From Candidatus Binatus sp. (GTDB taxonomy: Bacteria; Desulfobacterota; Binatia; Binatales; Binataceae): DNA of 35,239 bases. The notes under the pieces were generated by a model. The model searched no databases, had not been told where the DNA came from, and saw only the letters and a list, made by a program, of their open reading frames with translations. Both the position numbers and the translations under genes were made by a program. Below are positions 21,573 through 29,891 of this stretch, in pieces; the first letter of the stretch is position 1, and each line of letters starts with the position of its first letter. The DNA is taken from contig NZ_JAUSKL010000028.1 of the NCBI RefSeq assembly GCF_030646925.1, positions 1 through 35,239 on the forward strand, in the 5' to 3' direction.

Positions 21573-22619
21573 ATGAAACTCGGCCAGGAAAATATCACAC
21601 TGTCGAAACGCCGCCACGATTTGCTGCTGGCGACCGTGCAGGAATTTATCGCGACTGCGGAGCCGGTCGGCTCGGCGCAGATCGTCGCGCGGCATCAACT
21701 GGGCGTGCGCGCCGCGATGGTTCGCAACATAATGTCGGAACTCGAGGACGCGGGATTTCTCCGCCAGCCGCATACGTCGGCGGGCCGCGTGCCGACCGAG
21801 AAAGCGTATCGCTACTACGTGGACAATCTCGCGGCTGCGGCGCGAATCGGCTTCGAGGATCGCGCGCAGATCGAACTTCACTACTCGACTGCGGCCGGCG
21901 ATCTGAGCGCGGTGCTGCGCGATACTCCGCGACTGCTCGCGCTGCTCACCGGGCAGGCTGCGATGGTGATGCCGCCGCGGCTCGAAGCCTCGATTCTCGA
22001 GCAGGTGAACTTCGTGCGGCTCCGCGAAAAGCAGGTGCTCGCGGTGTTCGTCACTGAGAAGGGCGCTGCGCAGAATCGAATCGTCGATACCGAGCGCGAT
22101 CATTCGCAAGGGGAACTGGATCGGATGGCGCGCTACCTGAACGACTCGCTCGAGGGACGCACGCTCGACGAAGCGTGCAAATGGATCGCGGCGCAGCTCA
22201 AGGAAGAGCGTGCGCGTTACGATCGCTTCATGCACGACGCGCTTGCGCTGGGCGAGGCAATTTCCGGCCACGTCGCGCGTATCGACCTGTACGTCGAGGG
22301 TGGCCTGCAGGCGCTCGAGCAGCCGGAATTCGCCGATCGCTCCAAGATGCGCGAGTTGCTGCGCGCGCTCGAGGACAAGAGCGCGCTGCTGGAGCTGCTC
22401 GAGCGAAGCCTCGCACACGACGGCCTGACCGTGTCGATCGGCGCTGAAAACTACGATCCGCGGCTCGCTTCGCTGAGCGTGGTCGCAGCGTCGTATCTCA
22501 GCGGCAGCACCGTGCTGGGCAGCCTCGCGATCGTCGGCCCGGTGCGGATGGAATACGACCGCGTGATTCCGCTGGTCGAGTACACCGCCCGCGCGATCTC
22601 TCGCCTGCTAGAGCACTGA
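21573..22619 (+). CDS. hrcA: Heat-inducible transcription repressor HrcA
   Basis: A 348-aa HrcA. The N-terminal winged helix (LSKRRHDLLLATVQEFIATA then EPVGSAQIVARHQLGVRAAM, residues 10-50) is followed by the MSELEDAGFLRQPHTSAGRV hallmark and YRYYVD. The C-terminal GAF-like part ends with the signature STVLGSLAIVGPVRMEYDRV and IPLVEYTARAISRLL. HrcA represses heat-shock operons at the CIRCE inverted repeat and is activated by GroEL. The recognition helix VRAAMVRNIMSELE differs from the usual S-S-A-T-I-R-N-D-M. No consensus CIRCE occurs upstream of hrcA or grpE in this window. Start at the ATG at 21573 has no strong ribosome site. First gene of the hrcA-grpE-dnaK-dnaJ cluster. Confidence 0.95.
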   Translation: MKLGQENITLSKRRHDLLLATVQEFIATAEPVGSAQIVARHQLGVRAAMVRNIMSELEDAGFLRQPHTSAGRVPTEKAYRYYVDNLAAAARIGFEDRAQIELHYSTAAGDLSAVLRDTPRLLALLTGQAAMVMPPRLEASILEQVNFVRLREKQVLAVFVTEKGAAQNRIVDTERDHSQGELDRMARYLNDSLEGRTLDEACKWIAAQLKEERARYDRFMHDALALGEAISGHVARIDLYVEGGLQALEQPEFADRSKMRELLRALEDKSALLELLERSLAHDGLTVSIGAENYDPRLASLSVVAASYLSGSTVLGSLAIVGPVRMEYDRVIPLVEYTARAISRLLEH

Positions 22620-22692
22620 CGCCCGCCGTCCGCGCTCGCCTTCAAAATCTCCAGCAATGAAGATCGCAAAGGTCTGCGCGATGAACCAGCGT

Positions 22693-22761
22693 GCGATCCG
22701 GCACCCTCACCTACCCGCCGCAAGGCGGCGGGCCTCCTCTCCCGTAGAATAACGGGAGAGG
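22693..22761. repeat. REP-like repeat, copy A, between hrcA and grpE
   Basis: It begins with GCGATCCGGCACCCTCACCT. It then holds a hairpin CCCGCCGC / GCGGCGGG (22714-22721, 22725-22732) and a perfect 10-bp hairpin CCTCTCCCGT / ACGGGAGAGG (22736-22745, 22752-22761). Copy B 170 bases downstream shares the first 20 bases (19 of 20) and the last hairpin. Such units often lie after or between genes and affect mRNA end processing. Confidence 0.8.
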
Positions 22762-22863
22762 TAAAGCACCGCGCCGCCGCACAGCATCGATGACCGATCG
22801 CTCCATAGTCGCAGAGGTCATCCGCGCCGTTGAAGAACGAATGGCGAGCAGCAGTGCCCTGCA

Positions 22864-22937
22864 CGCGATCCAGCACCCTCACCTGCCTCGTCGCGTCCCG
22901 CGACTCCGGCGCCCTCTCCCGTAAAAGAACGGGCGAG
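22864..22937. repeat. REP-like repeat, copy B, between hrcA and grpE
   Basis: It starts GCGATCCAGCACCCTCACCT and ends with the hairpin CCTCTCCCGT / ACGGGCGAGG (22912-22921, 22928-22937, one mismatch). The middle differs from copy A (no GC-rich 8-bp stem). Copies A and B in direct orientation fill much of the 447-base hrcA-grpE gap; the stretch between them has no gene I can support. Confidence 0.75.
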
Positions 22938-22990
22938 GTATTTCAGATACGGCATCATTCGGTGGAGGCTCTTCCCTCGAGAATGACCGA

Positions 22991-23013
22991 GTTGCGCTCT
23001 GTCAGAGTGCTGG
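22991..23013 (+). promoter_or_regulatory. Degenerate CIRCE-like inverted repeat upstream of grpE
   Basis: GTTGCGCTC - TGTCA - GAGTGCTGG resembles CIRCE half-sites (consensus TTAGCACTC and GAGTGCTAA) at 6 of 9 and 7 of 9 positions. The spacer is 5 bases instead of 9. It lies 53 bases before the grpE ATG. It may be a diverged HrcA operator or coincidence. Confidence 0.25.
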
Positions 23014-23066
23014 TGCTGGCGCACGATGAAATGATGCTTAGGTTAAATGGGTAGCGGTTTCATAAA

Positions 23067-23714
23067 ATGGGCAATCGACACAAGGGAAATAGCGGGTTCG
23101 GCGATGATCACGATCAGGCCGACGCGGCGCGCGGCACAGACGCGGGCGGAATCGAGCAACCTGATGCGTCCGCGGCGACCGATGCGGGCGGCTCCAACGC
23201 CGACCTCGCAGCGCTGCTAGCGGCCAAGGACAAGGAAATCGCCGAGCTGAAGGATAAGTACTTGCGCACGCTCGCCGACTCGGAAAACGCGCGCAAGCGA
23301 ATCCGCCAGCAGAGCGAGGAATCGGTTCGCATCCAGCGCGAAAATATCCTGCGCGACCTGCTGCCCGTCGTGGATAACCTCGAGCGCGCGATCAGCGCGG
23401 CTCGTGGCGGCACCGACATCAAGACGGTAGTGCAGGGCGTCGAGATGGTACTGGCCGCGCTGCACGATTTTCTGCGCAACCAGGGAGTGACGCCGGTGAG
23501 CGCCGTCGGCGAAGTATTCGATCCTTTGCGGCACGAGGCGGCCGATCACGTCAGCTCCGACCAGCATCAGCCGAACACGGTGGTCAGCGAGTTCCATCGC
23601 GGCTACCTGTTGGGCGATCGAATCCTGCGTCCGGCGCGGGTGTCGGTGGCGAAAGATGGAAGTGCGCGGCGAAGCGGCGGCGAAAATGACGCCTCCGACA
23701 TTGAAAACAATTAA
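23067..23714 (+). CDS. grpE: Nucleotide exchange factor GrpE
   Basis: A 215-aa GrpE. Residues 1-50 are a disordered, Gly/Asp/Ala-rich N-terminus. A long helix follows (LAALLAAKDKEIAELKDKYL then RTLADSENARKRIRQQSEES). The beta-wing ends with the GrpE signature (VGEVFDPLRHEAADHVSSDQ, HQPNTVVSEFHRGYLLGDRI and LRPARVSVAK). It releases ADP from DnaK in the protein-folding cycle. Start at the ATG at 23067 lacks a clear ribosome site. It ends 37 bases before dnaK and is most likely in one operon with it. Confidence 0.95.
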   Translation: MGNRHKGNSGFGDDHDQADAARGTDAGGIEQPDASAATDAGGSNADLAALLAAKDKEIAELKDKYLRTLADSENARKRIRQQSEESVRIQRENILRDLLPVVDNLERAISAARGGTDIKTVVQGVEMVLAALHDFLRNQGVTPVSAVGEVFDPLRHEAADHVSSDQHQPNTVVSEFHRGYLLGDRILRPARVSVAKDGSARRSGGENDASDIENN

Positions 23715-23751
23715 AGAGTGATTATCTCTCAAGCAGAGGATCTTTAGGAAA

Positions 23752-25686
23752 ATGGCAAAAGTAATCGGAATCGATCTGGGCACCACGAATAGCTGCGTCG
23801 CGGTGATGGAAGGCGGCGATCCAGTCGTAATCGCGAACTCAGAAGGTAGCCGCACAACTCCCTCGGTGGTGGCCTTCACCGAAGCGGGCGAACGGCTGAT
23901 TGGGCAAATCGCGCGGCGCCAGTCGATTACCAATCCGACCAACACGGTTTTCGCGATTAAGCGCCTGATGGGCCGGCGTTTCGACGACGTTGAAGTGCAG
24001 AAGGCGCTTAAGGTGCTGCCTTACAAGGTCGCCAAGAATGACGATGGCGCGGCGTGGGTGGAAATCCGCGGCAAGAAATACAGCCCCGCGGAAATTTCGG
24101 CGTTCGTCCTGCAAAAGATGAAGCAAACGGCCGAGGACTATCTCGGCGAGAAAGTCACCGAGGCGGTGATCACCGTCCCGGCGTACTTCAATGACAGCCA
24201 GCGGCAGGCAACCAAGGATGCGGGCCGGATCGCAGGCCTGAACGTGCTGCGCATCATCAACGAACCGACCGCCGCGTCGCTGTCGTACGGCCTCGACAAG
24301 AAGAAGGACGAGAAGATCGCCGTGTTCGACCTCGGCGGCGGTACGTTCGACGTATCGATTCTCGAACTCGGCGAAGGTGTATTCGAAGTCAAGGCGACCA
24401 ACGGCGATACGTTCCTGGGCGGCGAAGATTTCGATCAGCGCATCATTGACTACCTGGCCGACGAATTCAGGAAGGACCAGGGAATCGATCTGCGCAAGGA
24501 TCGGATGGCTTTGCAGCGCCTGAAGGAAGCGGCCGAGAAGGCCAAGACCGAGCTTTCGACCGTGACCGAGACGGACATCAACCTGCCGTTCGTGACGGCG
24601 GATCAGTCCGGACCGAAGCATCTGAACATCAAGCTCTCGCGCGCGAAGCTCGAAGTGCTCTGCGCCGATCTGCTCGATCGGCTCGACGCGCCGTGCACGA
24701 CCGCGCTCCGCGATGCGGGCCTCAAGGCCAGCGACATCAACGAGATCGTGCTGGTCGGCGGGATGACCCGGATGCCGGCGGTGCAGGAGCGAGTGCGGCG
24801 ACTGTTCGGCAAGGAAGGCCACAAGGGCGTCAATCCGGACGAAGTCGTCGCGATCGGCGCGGCAATCCAGGCGGGCGTGCTGAAGGGCGAAGTCAAGGAC
24901 GTCCTGCTGCTCGACGTGACGCCGCTATCGCTCGGAATCGAGACGCTCGGCGGCGTGTTCACCAAGCTGATCGAAAAGAACACGACGATTCCCACCCGCA
25001 AGAGCCAAACGTTTTCGACTGCGCAGGACAATCAGACGGCGGTTACGATTCGCGTGTTCCAGGGCGAGCGCGAGATGGCGTCGGACAACAAGCTGCTCGG
25101 CCAGTTTGATTTGATCGGGATTCCGTCCGCGCCGCGCGGCCTGCCGCAGATCGAGGTGACGTTCGATATCGACGCGAACGGTATCGTCAACGTGCATGCA
25201 AAAGATCTCGGCACCAACAAGGAGCAGTCGATTCGCATCACCGCGTCGTCGGGCTTGAGCGAGGAAGAGATCAAGAAGATGGTGCGCGAGGCCGAATCGC
25301 ACGCCGCCGACGATCATGCTCGCCGGCAGCAGGCCGAGGCGCGGAACAAGCTCGACAATTTGATTTATACGACCGAGAAGACGCTCAAGGACTACGGCGA
25401 GCAACTCGATGAGGCGTCGCGCAAGCAAGTCGAGGATGCGCTCGCGGAAGCGCGGACCAAGCTCGAATCCAAGGATGCCGACGAGATCAATCGCGCGGCG
25501 GAGACACTGTCCGCGGCATCGCACAAGCTCGCCGAGGCGATGTACAGCAAGACCCGGCAAGCGGGCCAGGGGGCAGGCGGCGCCGATGGCGGCGGCGCGG
25601 GTGGTCCGGAACACGGCCAGGCAGGTGGCGCTGGCGCGAAGGAAGATGTCGTCGATGCGGACTTCAAGGAAGTCAAAGATCAATAA
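23752..25686 (+). CDS. dnaK: Chaperone DnaK (Hsp70)
   Basis: A 644-aa Hsp70 starting at the ATG at 23752 with AGGA upstream. The nucleotide-binding domain shows [13 protein letters not shown] at residues 6-18, [18 protein letters not shown] and [14 protein letters not shown], and later [20 protein letters not shown]. The interdomain linker [19 protein letters not shown] leads to the substrate-binding domain. The C-terminal lid ends in a Gly/Ala-rich tail ([20 protein letters not shown]) and the [13 protein letters not shown] motif that closes bacterial DnaKs. Length matches the family. It acts with GrpE and DnaJ, both adjacent. A terminator-like hairpin lies between it and dnaJ. Confidence 0.98.
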   Translation: MAKVIGIDLGTTNSCVAVMEGGDPVVIANSEGSRTTPSVVAFTEAGERLIGQIARRQSITNPTNTVFAIKRLMGRRFDDVEVQKALKVLPYKVAKNDDGAAWVEIRGKKYSPAEISAFVLQKMKQTAEDYLGEKVTEAVITVPAYFNDSQRQATKDAGRIAGLNVLRIINEPTAASLSYGLDKKKDEKIAVFDLGGGTFDVSILELGEGVFEVKATNGDTFLGGEDFDQRIIDYLADEFRKDQGIDLRKDRMALQRLKEAAEKAKTELSTVTETDINLPFVTADQSGPKHLNIKLSRAKLEVLCADLLDRLDAPCTTALRDAGLKASDINEIVLVGGMTRMPAVQERVRRLFGKEGHKGVNPDEVVAIGAAIQAGVLKGEVKDVLLLDVTPLSLGIETLGGVFTKLIEKNTTIPTRKSQTFSTAQDNQTAVTIRVFQGEREMASDNKLLGQFDLIGIPSAPRGLPQIEVTFDIDANGIVNVHAKDLGTNKEQSIRITASSGLSEEEIKKMVREAESHAADDHARRQQAEARNKLDNLIYTTEKTLKDYGEQLDEASRKQVEDALAEARTKLESKDADEINRAAETLSAASHKLAEAMYSKTRQAGQGAGGADGGGAGGPEHGQAGGAGAKEDVVDADFKEVKDQ

Positions 25687-25692
25687 CCTCTC

Positions 25693-25721
25693 AATTGGGG
25701 TCGCCACTGGCGGCCCCGATT
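25693..25721 (+). terminator. Attenuator-like hairpin between dnaK and dnaJ
   Basis: AATTGGGGTCGCC (25693-25705) pairs with GGCGGCCCCGATT (25709-25721), 13 bp with two G-U wobbles and a 3-base loop, followed by GTTTCC. The U-run is short, so it probably gives partial termination, lowering dnaJ relative to dnaK. Confidence 0.55.
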
Positions 25722-25775
25722 GTTTCCACCATGATAATGGCATCCGCGCCTGCTATGACGTAGAATGCCTCCGAA

Positions 25776-26909
25776 ATGCCTGCCGCTAACAAACGCGACT
25801 ATTACGAAATACTGGGCGTCAATCGCAAAGCCGGTGACGACGAGTTAAAGAAGTCGTATCGACGGCTCGCAATTCAGTTTCATCCCGATCGCAACCCCGG
25901 CAACAAGGAAGCCGAGGAGCGATTCAAGGAACTCAACGAAGCCTACCAAATCCTGTCCGACCCGGAGCGGCGCGCGCAGTACGATCGTTTCGGTCATGCG
26001 GCTTTCCAGGGTCCGAATGGACCAGGCGGATTTGGCGGTTTCGACTTCAGCCAGGGCTTCGAGGAAGTCTTCTCGGACATCTTCGGTGATTTCTTCGGCA
26101 CCGGCCGCGGACGATCGCGTTCGCGTACTCGCCGTGGCGACGATCTGCGCTACGACCTCGAAGTCGATTTTGAAGAAGCCGCCCACGGCGCCGAAAAGGT
26201 CGTCAAGTTTCAGCGCCTGACCCAGTGCGAGGCGTGCAACGGTACTCGCGCTCGCGCCGGTACGAGCGGAGCGCAGCAATGCCCCAATTGTCGCGGCAGC
26301 GGGCAGGTTCGCACTCAGCAGGGATTTTTCTCGATATCGACGACGTGCGGACAGTGCCGCGGCGAGGGCACGATCATCTCCGACCCATGCCCCAAGTGCC
26401 AGGGCCAGGGGCGGCTGCGCAAGGCTGAATCGCTCGCCGTGAAAATTCCTCCCGGCGTGGACAACGGTTCGCGCCTCAAGTTGCGCGCCGAGGGTGAAGC
26501 GGGCTACGGTGGCGGGCCGCAAGGCGATCTCTACGTCGTGATCCACGTCAAAGAGCATCGCCTGTTCGTACGCCAGGACAACGACGTCATCATAGAAGTG
26601 CCGATCAGCTTTCCGCAAGCCGCGCTCGGTACCGAGATCGAAGTTCCGACGCTCGACGGCAAGCTGAAGCTCAAGATTCCTTCGGGCACGCAGTCGGGCA
26701 AGATTCTCAGGTTGAAGGGAAAGGGTATCGTCGATCTGCACGGCTACGGCCGCGGCGATCAATTGATCAAGGTTGTGGTCGAGACGCCGCGCAGCCTCAC
26801 CGCTCGGCAGCGCGAACTGCTCGAGGAGTTCGCGCACCTTGACGGCAAAGCGATCAATCATCCGCTCTCGAAAGGCTTCGTCGATAAGCTCAAGGAAATG
26901 TTCGGCTAG
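25776..26909 (+). CDS. dnaJ: Chaperone DnaJ (Hsp40, type I)
   Basis: A 377-aa type I DnaJ. The J domain (residues 6-70) contains YYEILGVNRKAGDDELKKSY and HPD at 36-38. A Gly/Phe region (QGPNGPGGFGGFDFSQGFEE) with an Arg/Ser insertion follows. The zinc-finger domain starts at Cys151 with CEACNG, CPNCRGSG, CGQCRGEG and CPKCQGQG; the first repeat has Arg where Gly is usual. C-terminal substrate-binding domains I and II include GPQGDLYVVIHVKEHRLFVR. It delivers substrates to DnaK and stimulates its ATPase. It starts 89 bases after dnaK, behind the hairpin. Confidence 0.97.
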   Translation: MPAANKRDYYEILGVNRKAGDDELKKSYRRLAIQFHPDRNPGNKEAEERFKELNEAYQILSDPERRAQYDRFGHAAFQGPNGPGGFGGFDFSQGFEEVFSDIFGDFFGTGRGRSRSRTRRGDDLRYDLEVDFEEAAHGAEKVVKFQRLTQCEACNGTRARAGTSGAQQCPNCRGSGQVRTQQGFFSISTTCGQCRGEGTIISDPCPKCQGQGRLRKAESLAVKIPPGVDNGSRLKLRAEGEAGYGGGPQGDLYVVIHVKEHRLFVRQDNDVIIEVPISFPQAALGTEIEVPTLDGKLKLKIPSGTQSGKILRLKGKGIVDLHGYGRGDQLIKVVVETPRSLTARQRELLEEFAHLDGKAINHPLSKGFVDKLKEMFG

Positions 26910-26935
26910 CCCGCGCGCCGCAGGGAGTATTCGAC

Positions 26936-27166
26936 ATGGCGTGTCATTCGTGCGCAACCGGTGAAGGATTCAAGGCCAGCTACTGCGAGGATTGCGAGCG
27001 CTGGACGTTTCATCTGCGCAGCCGCCACGTGCTGATCGCGATAGGCATTGTGGGCGCCGCGATCGTCGCGGTTGGGCTTGCGATCGTGCAGCCGGAATTG
27101 ATCGGGCCACTCGCGGCGGTCGGCGGCGCAGGCCTCGCCAAGCGCGCGCTCGCGCTGATCGCGTAG
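26936..27166 (+). CDS. Small zinc-ribbon/membrane protein (76 aa)
   Basis: Starts at the ATG at 26936 with AGGGAG upstream, 26 bases after dnaJ. The N-terminus has two C-x-x-C pairs (CHSC at 3-6 and CEDC at 17-20), which could bind one zinc. The next part is a hydrophobic stretch (VLIAIGIVGAAIVAVGLAIV, residues about 32-51), then an Ala/Gly-rich second segment, suggesting one or two membrane passes. No family recognised. Its place at the end of the heat-shock cluster suggests cotranscription with dnaJ but not necessarily a shared role. Confidence 0.65.
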   Translation: MACHSCATGEGFKASYCEDCERWTFHLRSRHVLIAIGIVGAAIVAVGLAIVQPELIGPLAAVGGAGLAKRALALIA

Positions 27167-27187
27167 CGGCGTGCGCGACATTCCGCG

Positions 27188-27598
27188 TTAGCGCGGGATG
27201 TGCACCAACTCCAGTTTCATCCCGTCCGGATCGGTGAAGAACACCGCGTAGTAGCCTGCGACGTAAGCGTACTCGCGCGGCAGATCGGTGACGTGACCGC
27301 CGTGCGCCGAGATCTGCTTCGCCAGTTCGTCGATGTGATGCCGGCTATCGGCCGCAAACGCGATCTCGCATAGTCCCACGCGATGCCGATGAAAGTTATC
27401 GGCGCGAAACTGCGGGTCCGATCGCCGAATCCAGAACGAACCGCGCGCGCCGATAAATCCCGCGCTGCTCTCCGGCGGCGGATCCTCGATCGTAGTCACG
27501 GTCGGGTAGCCAATCTGCGGCATCAGCCACGAGTAGAAATACTTCGCCGCCGCGTAATCGTTCACGTTGATGATGATATGATCGATTCCGTGCGGCAT
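27188..27598 (-). CDS. VOC family protein (glyoxalase/dioxygenase-like)
   Basis: A complete 136-aa protein with AGGAG before the ATG at 27598. It has two beta-alpha-beta-beta-beta modules: the first starts MPHGIDHIIINVNDYAAAKY with His6, the second ends YAVFFTDPDGMKLELVHIPR with a Glu metal-ligand position (Glu130) and the classic D-P-D-G turn. VOC proteins bind a divalent metal and include glyoxalases, dioxygenases and resistance proteins; substrate cannot be read from the sequence. It follows aroE by 23 bases on the same strand and is probably in the same unit. Confidence 0.85.
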   Translation of the reverse strand: MPHGIDHIIINVNDYAAAKYFYSWLMPQIGYPTVTTIEDPPPESSAGFIGARGSFWIRRSDPQFRADNFHRHRVGLCEIAFAADSRHHIDELAKQISAHGGHVTDLPREYAYVAGYYAVFFTDPDGMKLELVHIPR

Positions 27599-27621
27599 CG
27601 CGCACTCTCCTGGCGTACTGG

Positions 27622-28491
27622 TTAGAGATGGTTTCGGCCGAGGCTCTCAAGCAGCGCCGCCTTCATCACTCCCGCGGGCGGCGCGATTCGATTGAACAGT
27701 TTGAACGCCAGCTCCCCCTGATTAATCAGCATCCCGGCTCCGTCGGCAACGCGGCGCTTGAGCGCAATCGCGGGCCGCAGGAACGGGGTCGCCTGCGCAG
27801 CATAGATCAAATCGTAAAATAGACAATCGGTCGGCGTCGCGTCGTAGTCCAGCGATGCGAACTGCGGCGTCGTGAGGCCCATCGGCGTGGCGTTGACCAC
27901 GATGCGGGCGCGCGGCAGCAATTCAGCGTCGGTGAGCGCGTCGAGTCCGAACGTCAGCATCGCCGAAGCGCGAGGCCGCGTCATCCGTTTCTTGAGCGCG
28001 CGCGCTCGAGCAATCGTACGATTGCAGATCGCGATCTCGCGCGCGCCGATCCGCTGGCATGCGAGCACCGCCGCCGCCGCCGCGCCGCCCGCTCCGATCA
28101 CGATCGCGAGGCCGCCGCGCAGATGGGATTTCAGCTCGCGCAGATCGCGCTCGAGCCCGCGCGCGTCGGTGTTGTCGCCGTAAAGATCGCCGCGCCGATT
28201 GATGACGCAATTGACCGCGCCCAGCAACCGAGCCTCGGCGCTCAGATTCCTGATCAGGCGGGCGGCGGATTCCTTGTGCGGCACGGTCAGATTGACGCCG
28301 GCAATATTGAGCGCCGGGATCGCGCGCAGCGCCGCCGCGAAGTTCTCGCGGCGCACCCGGAACGCCACGTATGCGCGGTTCATCGCGAGCGCCGCGTATG
28401 CCGCATTATGCATCGCGGGCGATTTCGAATGCTCGACCGGATCGCCAAAAATCGCGGTCAGAACCGTCGCGCCGTTGATGTCGCGGGACAT
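27622..28491 (-). CDS. aroE: Shikimate dehydrogenase (NADP+)
   Basis: A 289-aa AroE, which reduces 3-dehydroshikimate to shikimate in aromatic amino-acid synthesis. Substrate-binding HSKSPAMHN (residues 21-29) and NLTVPHKES with catalytic Lys73 are present, and Asp109 in NTDARG. The NADP-binding Rossmann loop is VIGAGGAAAAAV (131-142), and NRTIARARALKKR carries the Arg that selects NADP. The C-terminal GAGMLINQGELAFKLFNRIA is typical. Length is normal (about 270-290). The ATG at 28491 has only a weak ribosome site. A pyrE remnant lies directly upstream, so the present promoter may be what is left of the pyrE upstream region. Confidence 0.95.
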   Translation of the reverse strand: MSRDINGATVLTAIFGDPVEHSKSPAMHNAAYAALAMNRAYVAFRVRRENFAAALRAIPALNIAGVNLTVPHKESAARLIRNLSAEARLLGAVNCVINRRGDLYGDNTDARGLERDLRELKSHLRGGLAIVIGAGGAAAAAVLACQRIGAREIAICNRTIARARALKKRMTRPRASAMLTFGLDALTDAELLPRARIVVNATPMGLTTPQFASLDYDATPTDCLFYDLIYAAQATPFLRPAIALKRRVADGAGMLINQGELAFKLFNRIAPPAGVMKAALLESLGRNHL

Positions 28492-28531
28492 GACTTGCGC
28501 AGATTTCTTTGGCGCGACGACTATCGCGCCG

Positions 28532-28625
28532 CGACGGCCGCCCCGACGCGAGCGTCAGTTGTCGTTCGAAGTAGGACTCGCGGGCCAGCATCGCAAGCAA
28601 CTCTGCGCGTTTTTTCGGAATCCAT
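28532..28625 (-). pseudogene. pyrE: pyrE (orotate phosphoribosyltransferase) N-terminal remnant
   Basis: Minus strand. From the ATG at 28625 the sequence encodes MDSEK; after a shift of one base in a run of six A it reads KRAELLAMLARESYFERQ then LTLASGRPS. This is the start of orotate phosphoribosyltransferase (family pattern LLxLLxxxxaxxxgxFTLxSGxxS-x-Y-x-D). With five A's the frame would be continuous. Homology then ends abruptly near 28532, before the D/F-Y-I-D strand, and the sequence passes into the aroE upstream region. So it has both a frameshift and a truncation. About 31 of roughly 190-210 codons remain. Confidence 0.65.
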
Positions 28626-28820
28626 AGTGGTGCGAGATTTTATCCGAAGCGTCGCGCGCCCGATAGATTATTGTCGAGTCTGCCGTTAAAGTGGCAGCCG
28701 AAGGCCGCATGTGAAATTATATTGCCCGCGTCGGTTCATTGGCTTGTGCAAAACGGCCCTCCGAGTCGAACGAAGGAGAATTGAAATTGCCGTCAGCCCC
28801 CGCGTTGACTGCACGAGCAA

Positions 28821-29891
28821 ATGAATAGCGAAATTGCACCCCGTTTGATCGGCGCCGGTACGGCGCTGCCGCCCAACTATGTTGACCAGGAACATCTAAC
28901 CGCGAGACTGCGCGAACTCTGGCAAGCGCGATACTCGGACCTCCGCCGCTTCGATCAGATTCAAGGCGCGCTCGGCATCACGGGCCGCCACCTGGCGCTG
29001 CCGATCGAGGCTTACATCCCGCTCGACACCTTCGCGAAAACCAACAGGGCCTGGATGCGCGTTGCGCCGGAAGTCGGCACCGCAGCCGCGCGCGCGGCGC
29101 TCAATCGCGCAGGCCTCGAACCGCGCGACGTCGATCACCTGTTCTTCGTCACAGTGACCGGCATCGCCACGCCGAGCATCGACACTCGCGTGATCAGCGC
29201 GCTCGGGATGCGCAAGGATGTGAAACGCACGCCGATCTTCGGCCTAGGATGCGTCGCCGGGGCGACCGGGATGGCGCGGACATCCGACTATGTGCGGGCT
29301 TTTCCCAACGACGTCTCGATGCTGCTGTCGATCGAATTGTGCTCGCTCACGCTGCAGCGCGAAGACTTATCGATCGCGAATATCATCGCGTCGGGACTCT
29401 TCGGCGACGGTTCGGCGGCGATGATTTTCAGCGGCAATGATCGCGCCGGCGGCAAGGGGCCGCAGGTCATCGCGACACGGTCGCTGCTGTTCCCGAACAC
29501 GGAGGAAATACTCGGCTGGGAAGTCGTTGATAGCGGATTCAAGATCGTGTTGTCGTCGAAGCTCACCGATTTGGTGGCCGCGCACATCCGCGACGAAGTG
29601 GATTCGTTTCTGGCGGCGCAGAATCTCGAGCGCGCGAACATCCGCCACTGGATCGCGCATGCCGGCGGCCCCAAAGTGCTGCGCACGGTCGAGTCGTCGC
29701 TCGAGTTGCCCGAAGGCGCGCTCGCAAGGTCTTGGAAATCGCTCGAGTCGGTCGGAAATCTTTCGTCGGCATCCGTGATGTTCACGCTCACCGATCTAAT
29801 CGACGAAGGCGCCGCTGACCCGGGCGATTACGGTATGGTGATCGGGATGGGCCCGGGATTTTCCGTCGAACTGGTCTTGCTGAAGTGGTGA
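28821..29891 (+). CDS. Type III polyketide synthase (chalcone/alkylpyrone synthase-like)
   Basis: A 356-aa ketosynthase of the chalcone-synthase fold. The catalytic triad is complete: Cys144 in FGLGCVAGATGMA, His280 in WIAHAGGPKVL and Asn313 in ESVGNLSSASVMF. RTPIFGLGC, GLFGDGSAA and the final GMGPGFSVELVLL are typical of bacterial type III PKS (BpsA, SrsA, PhlD relatives), which extend fatty acyl-CoA starters with malonyl-CoA to alkylpyrones or resorcinols. The stop overlaps the GTG of the methyltransferase by 4 bases, and a membrane-protein gene follows. A small TTG-initiated leader frame (28787-28828, AAGGAG 8 bases upstream) overlaps the start region. Product is inferred. Confidence 0.9.
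   Translation: MNSEIAPRLIGAGTALPPNYVDQEHLTARLRELWQARYSDLRRFDQIQGALGITGRHLALPIEAYIPLDTFAKTNRAWMRVAPEVGTAAARAALNRAGLEPRDVDHLFFVTVTGIATPSIDTRVISALGMRKDVKRTPIFGLGCVAGATGMARTSDYVRAFPNDVSMLLSIELCSLTLQREDLSIANIIASGLFGDGSAAMIFSGNDRAGGKGPQVIATRSLLFPNTEEILGWEVVDSGFKIVLSSKLTDLVAAHIRDEVDSFLAAQNLERANIRHWIAHAGGPKVLRTVESSLELPEGALARSWKSLESVGNLSSASVMFTLTDLIDEGAADPGDYGMVIGMGPGFSVELVLLKW

Noticed and set aside
19779-22418. Single 879-codon open frame on the minus strand
   Set aside because: Only 19779-21374 is protein-like (VWA protein). The upstream part is antisense to hrcA, Arg/His-rich, and has no start with a ribosome site.
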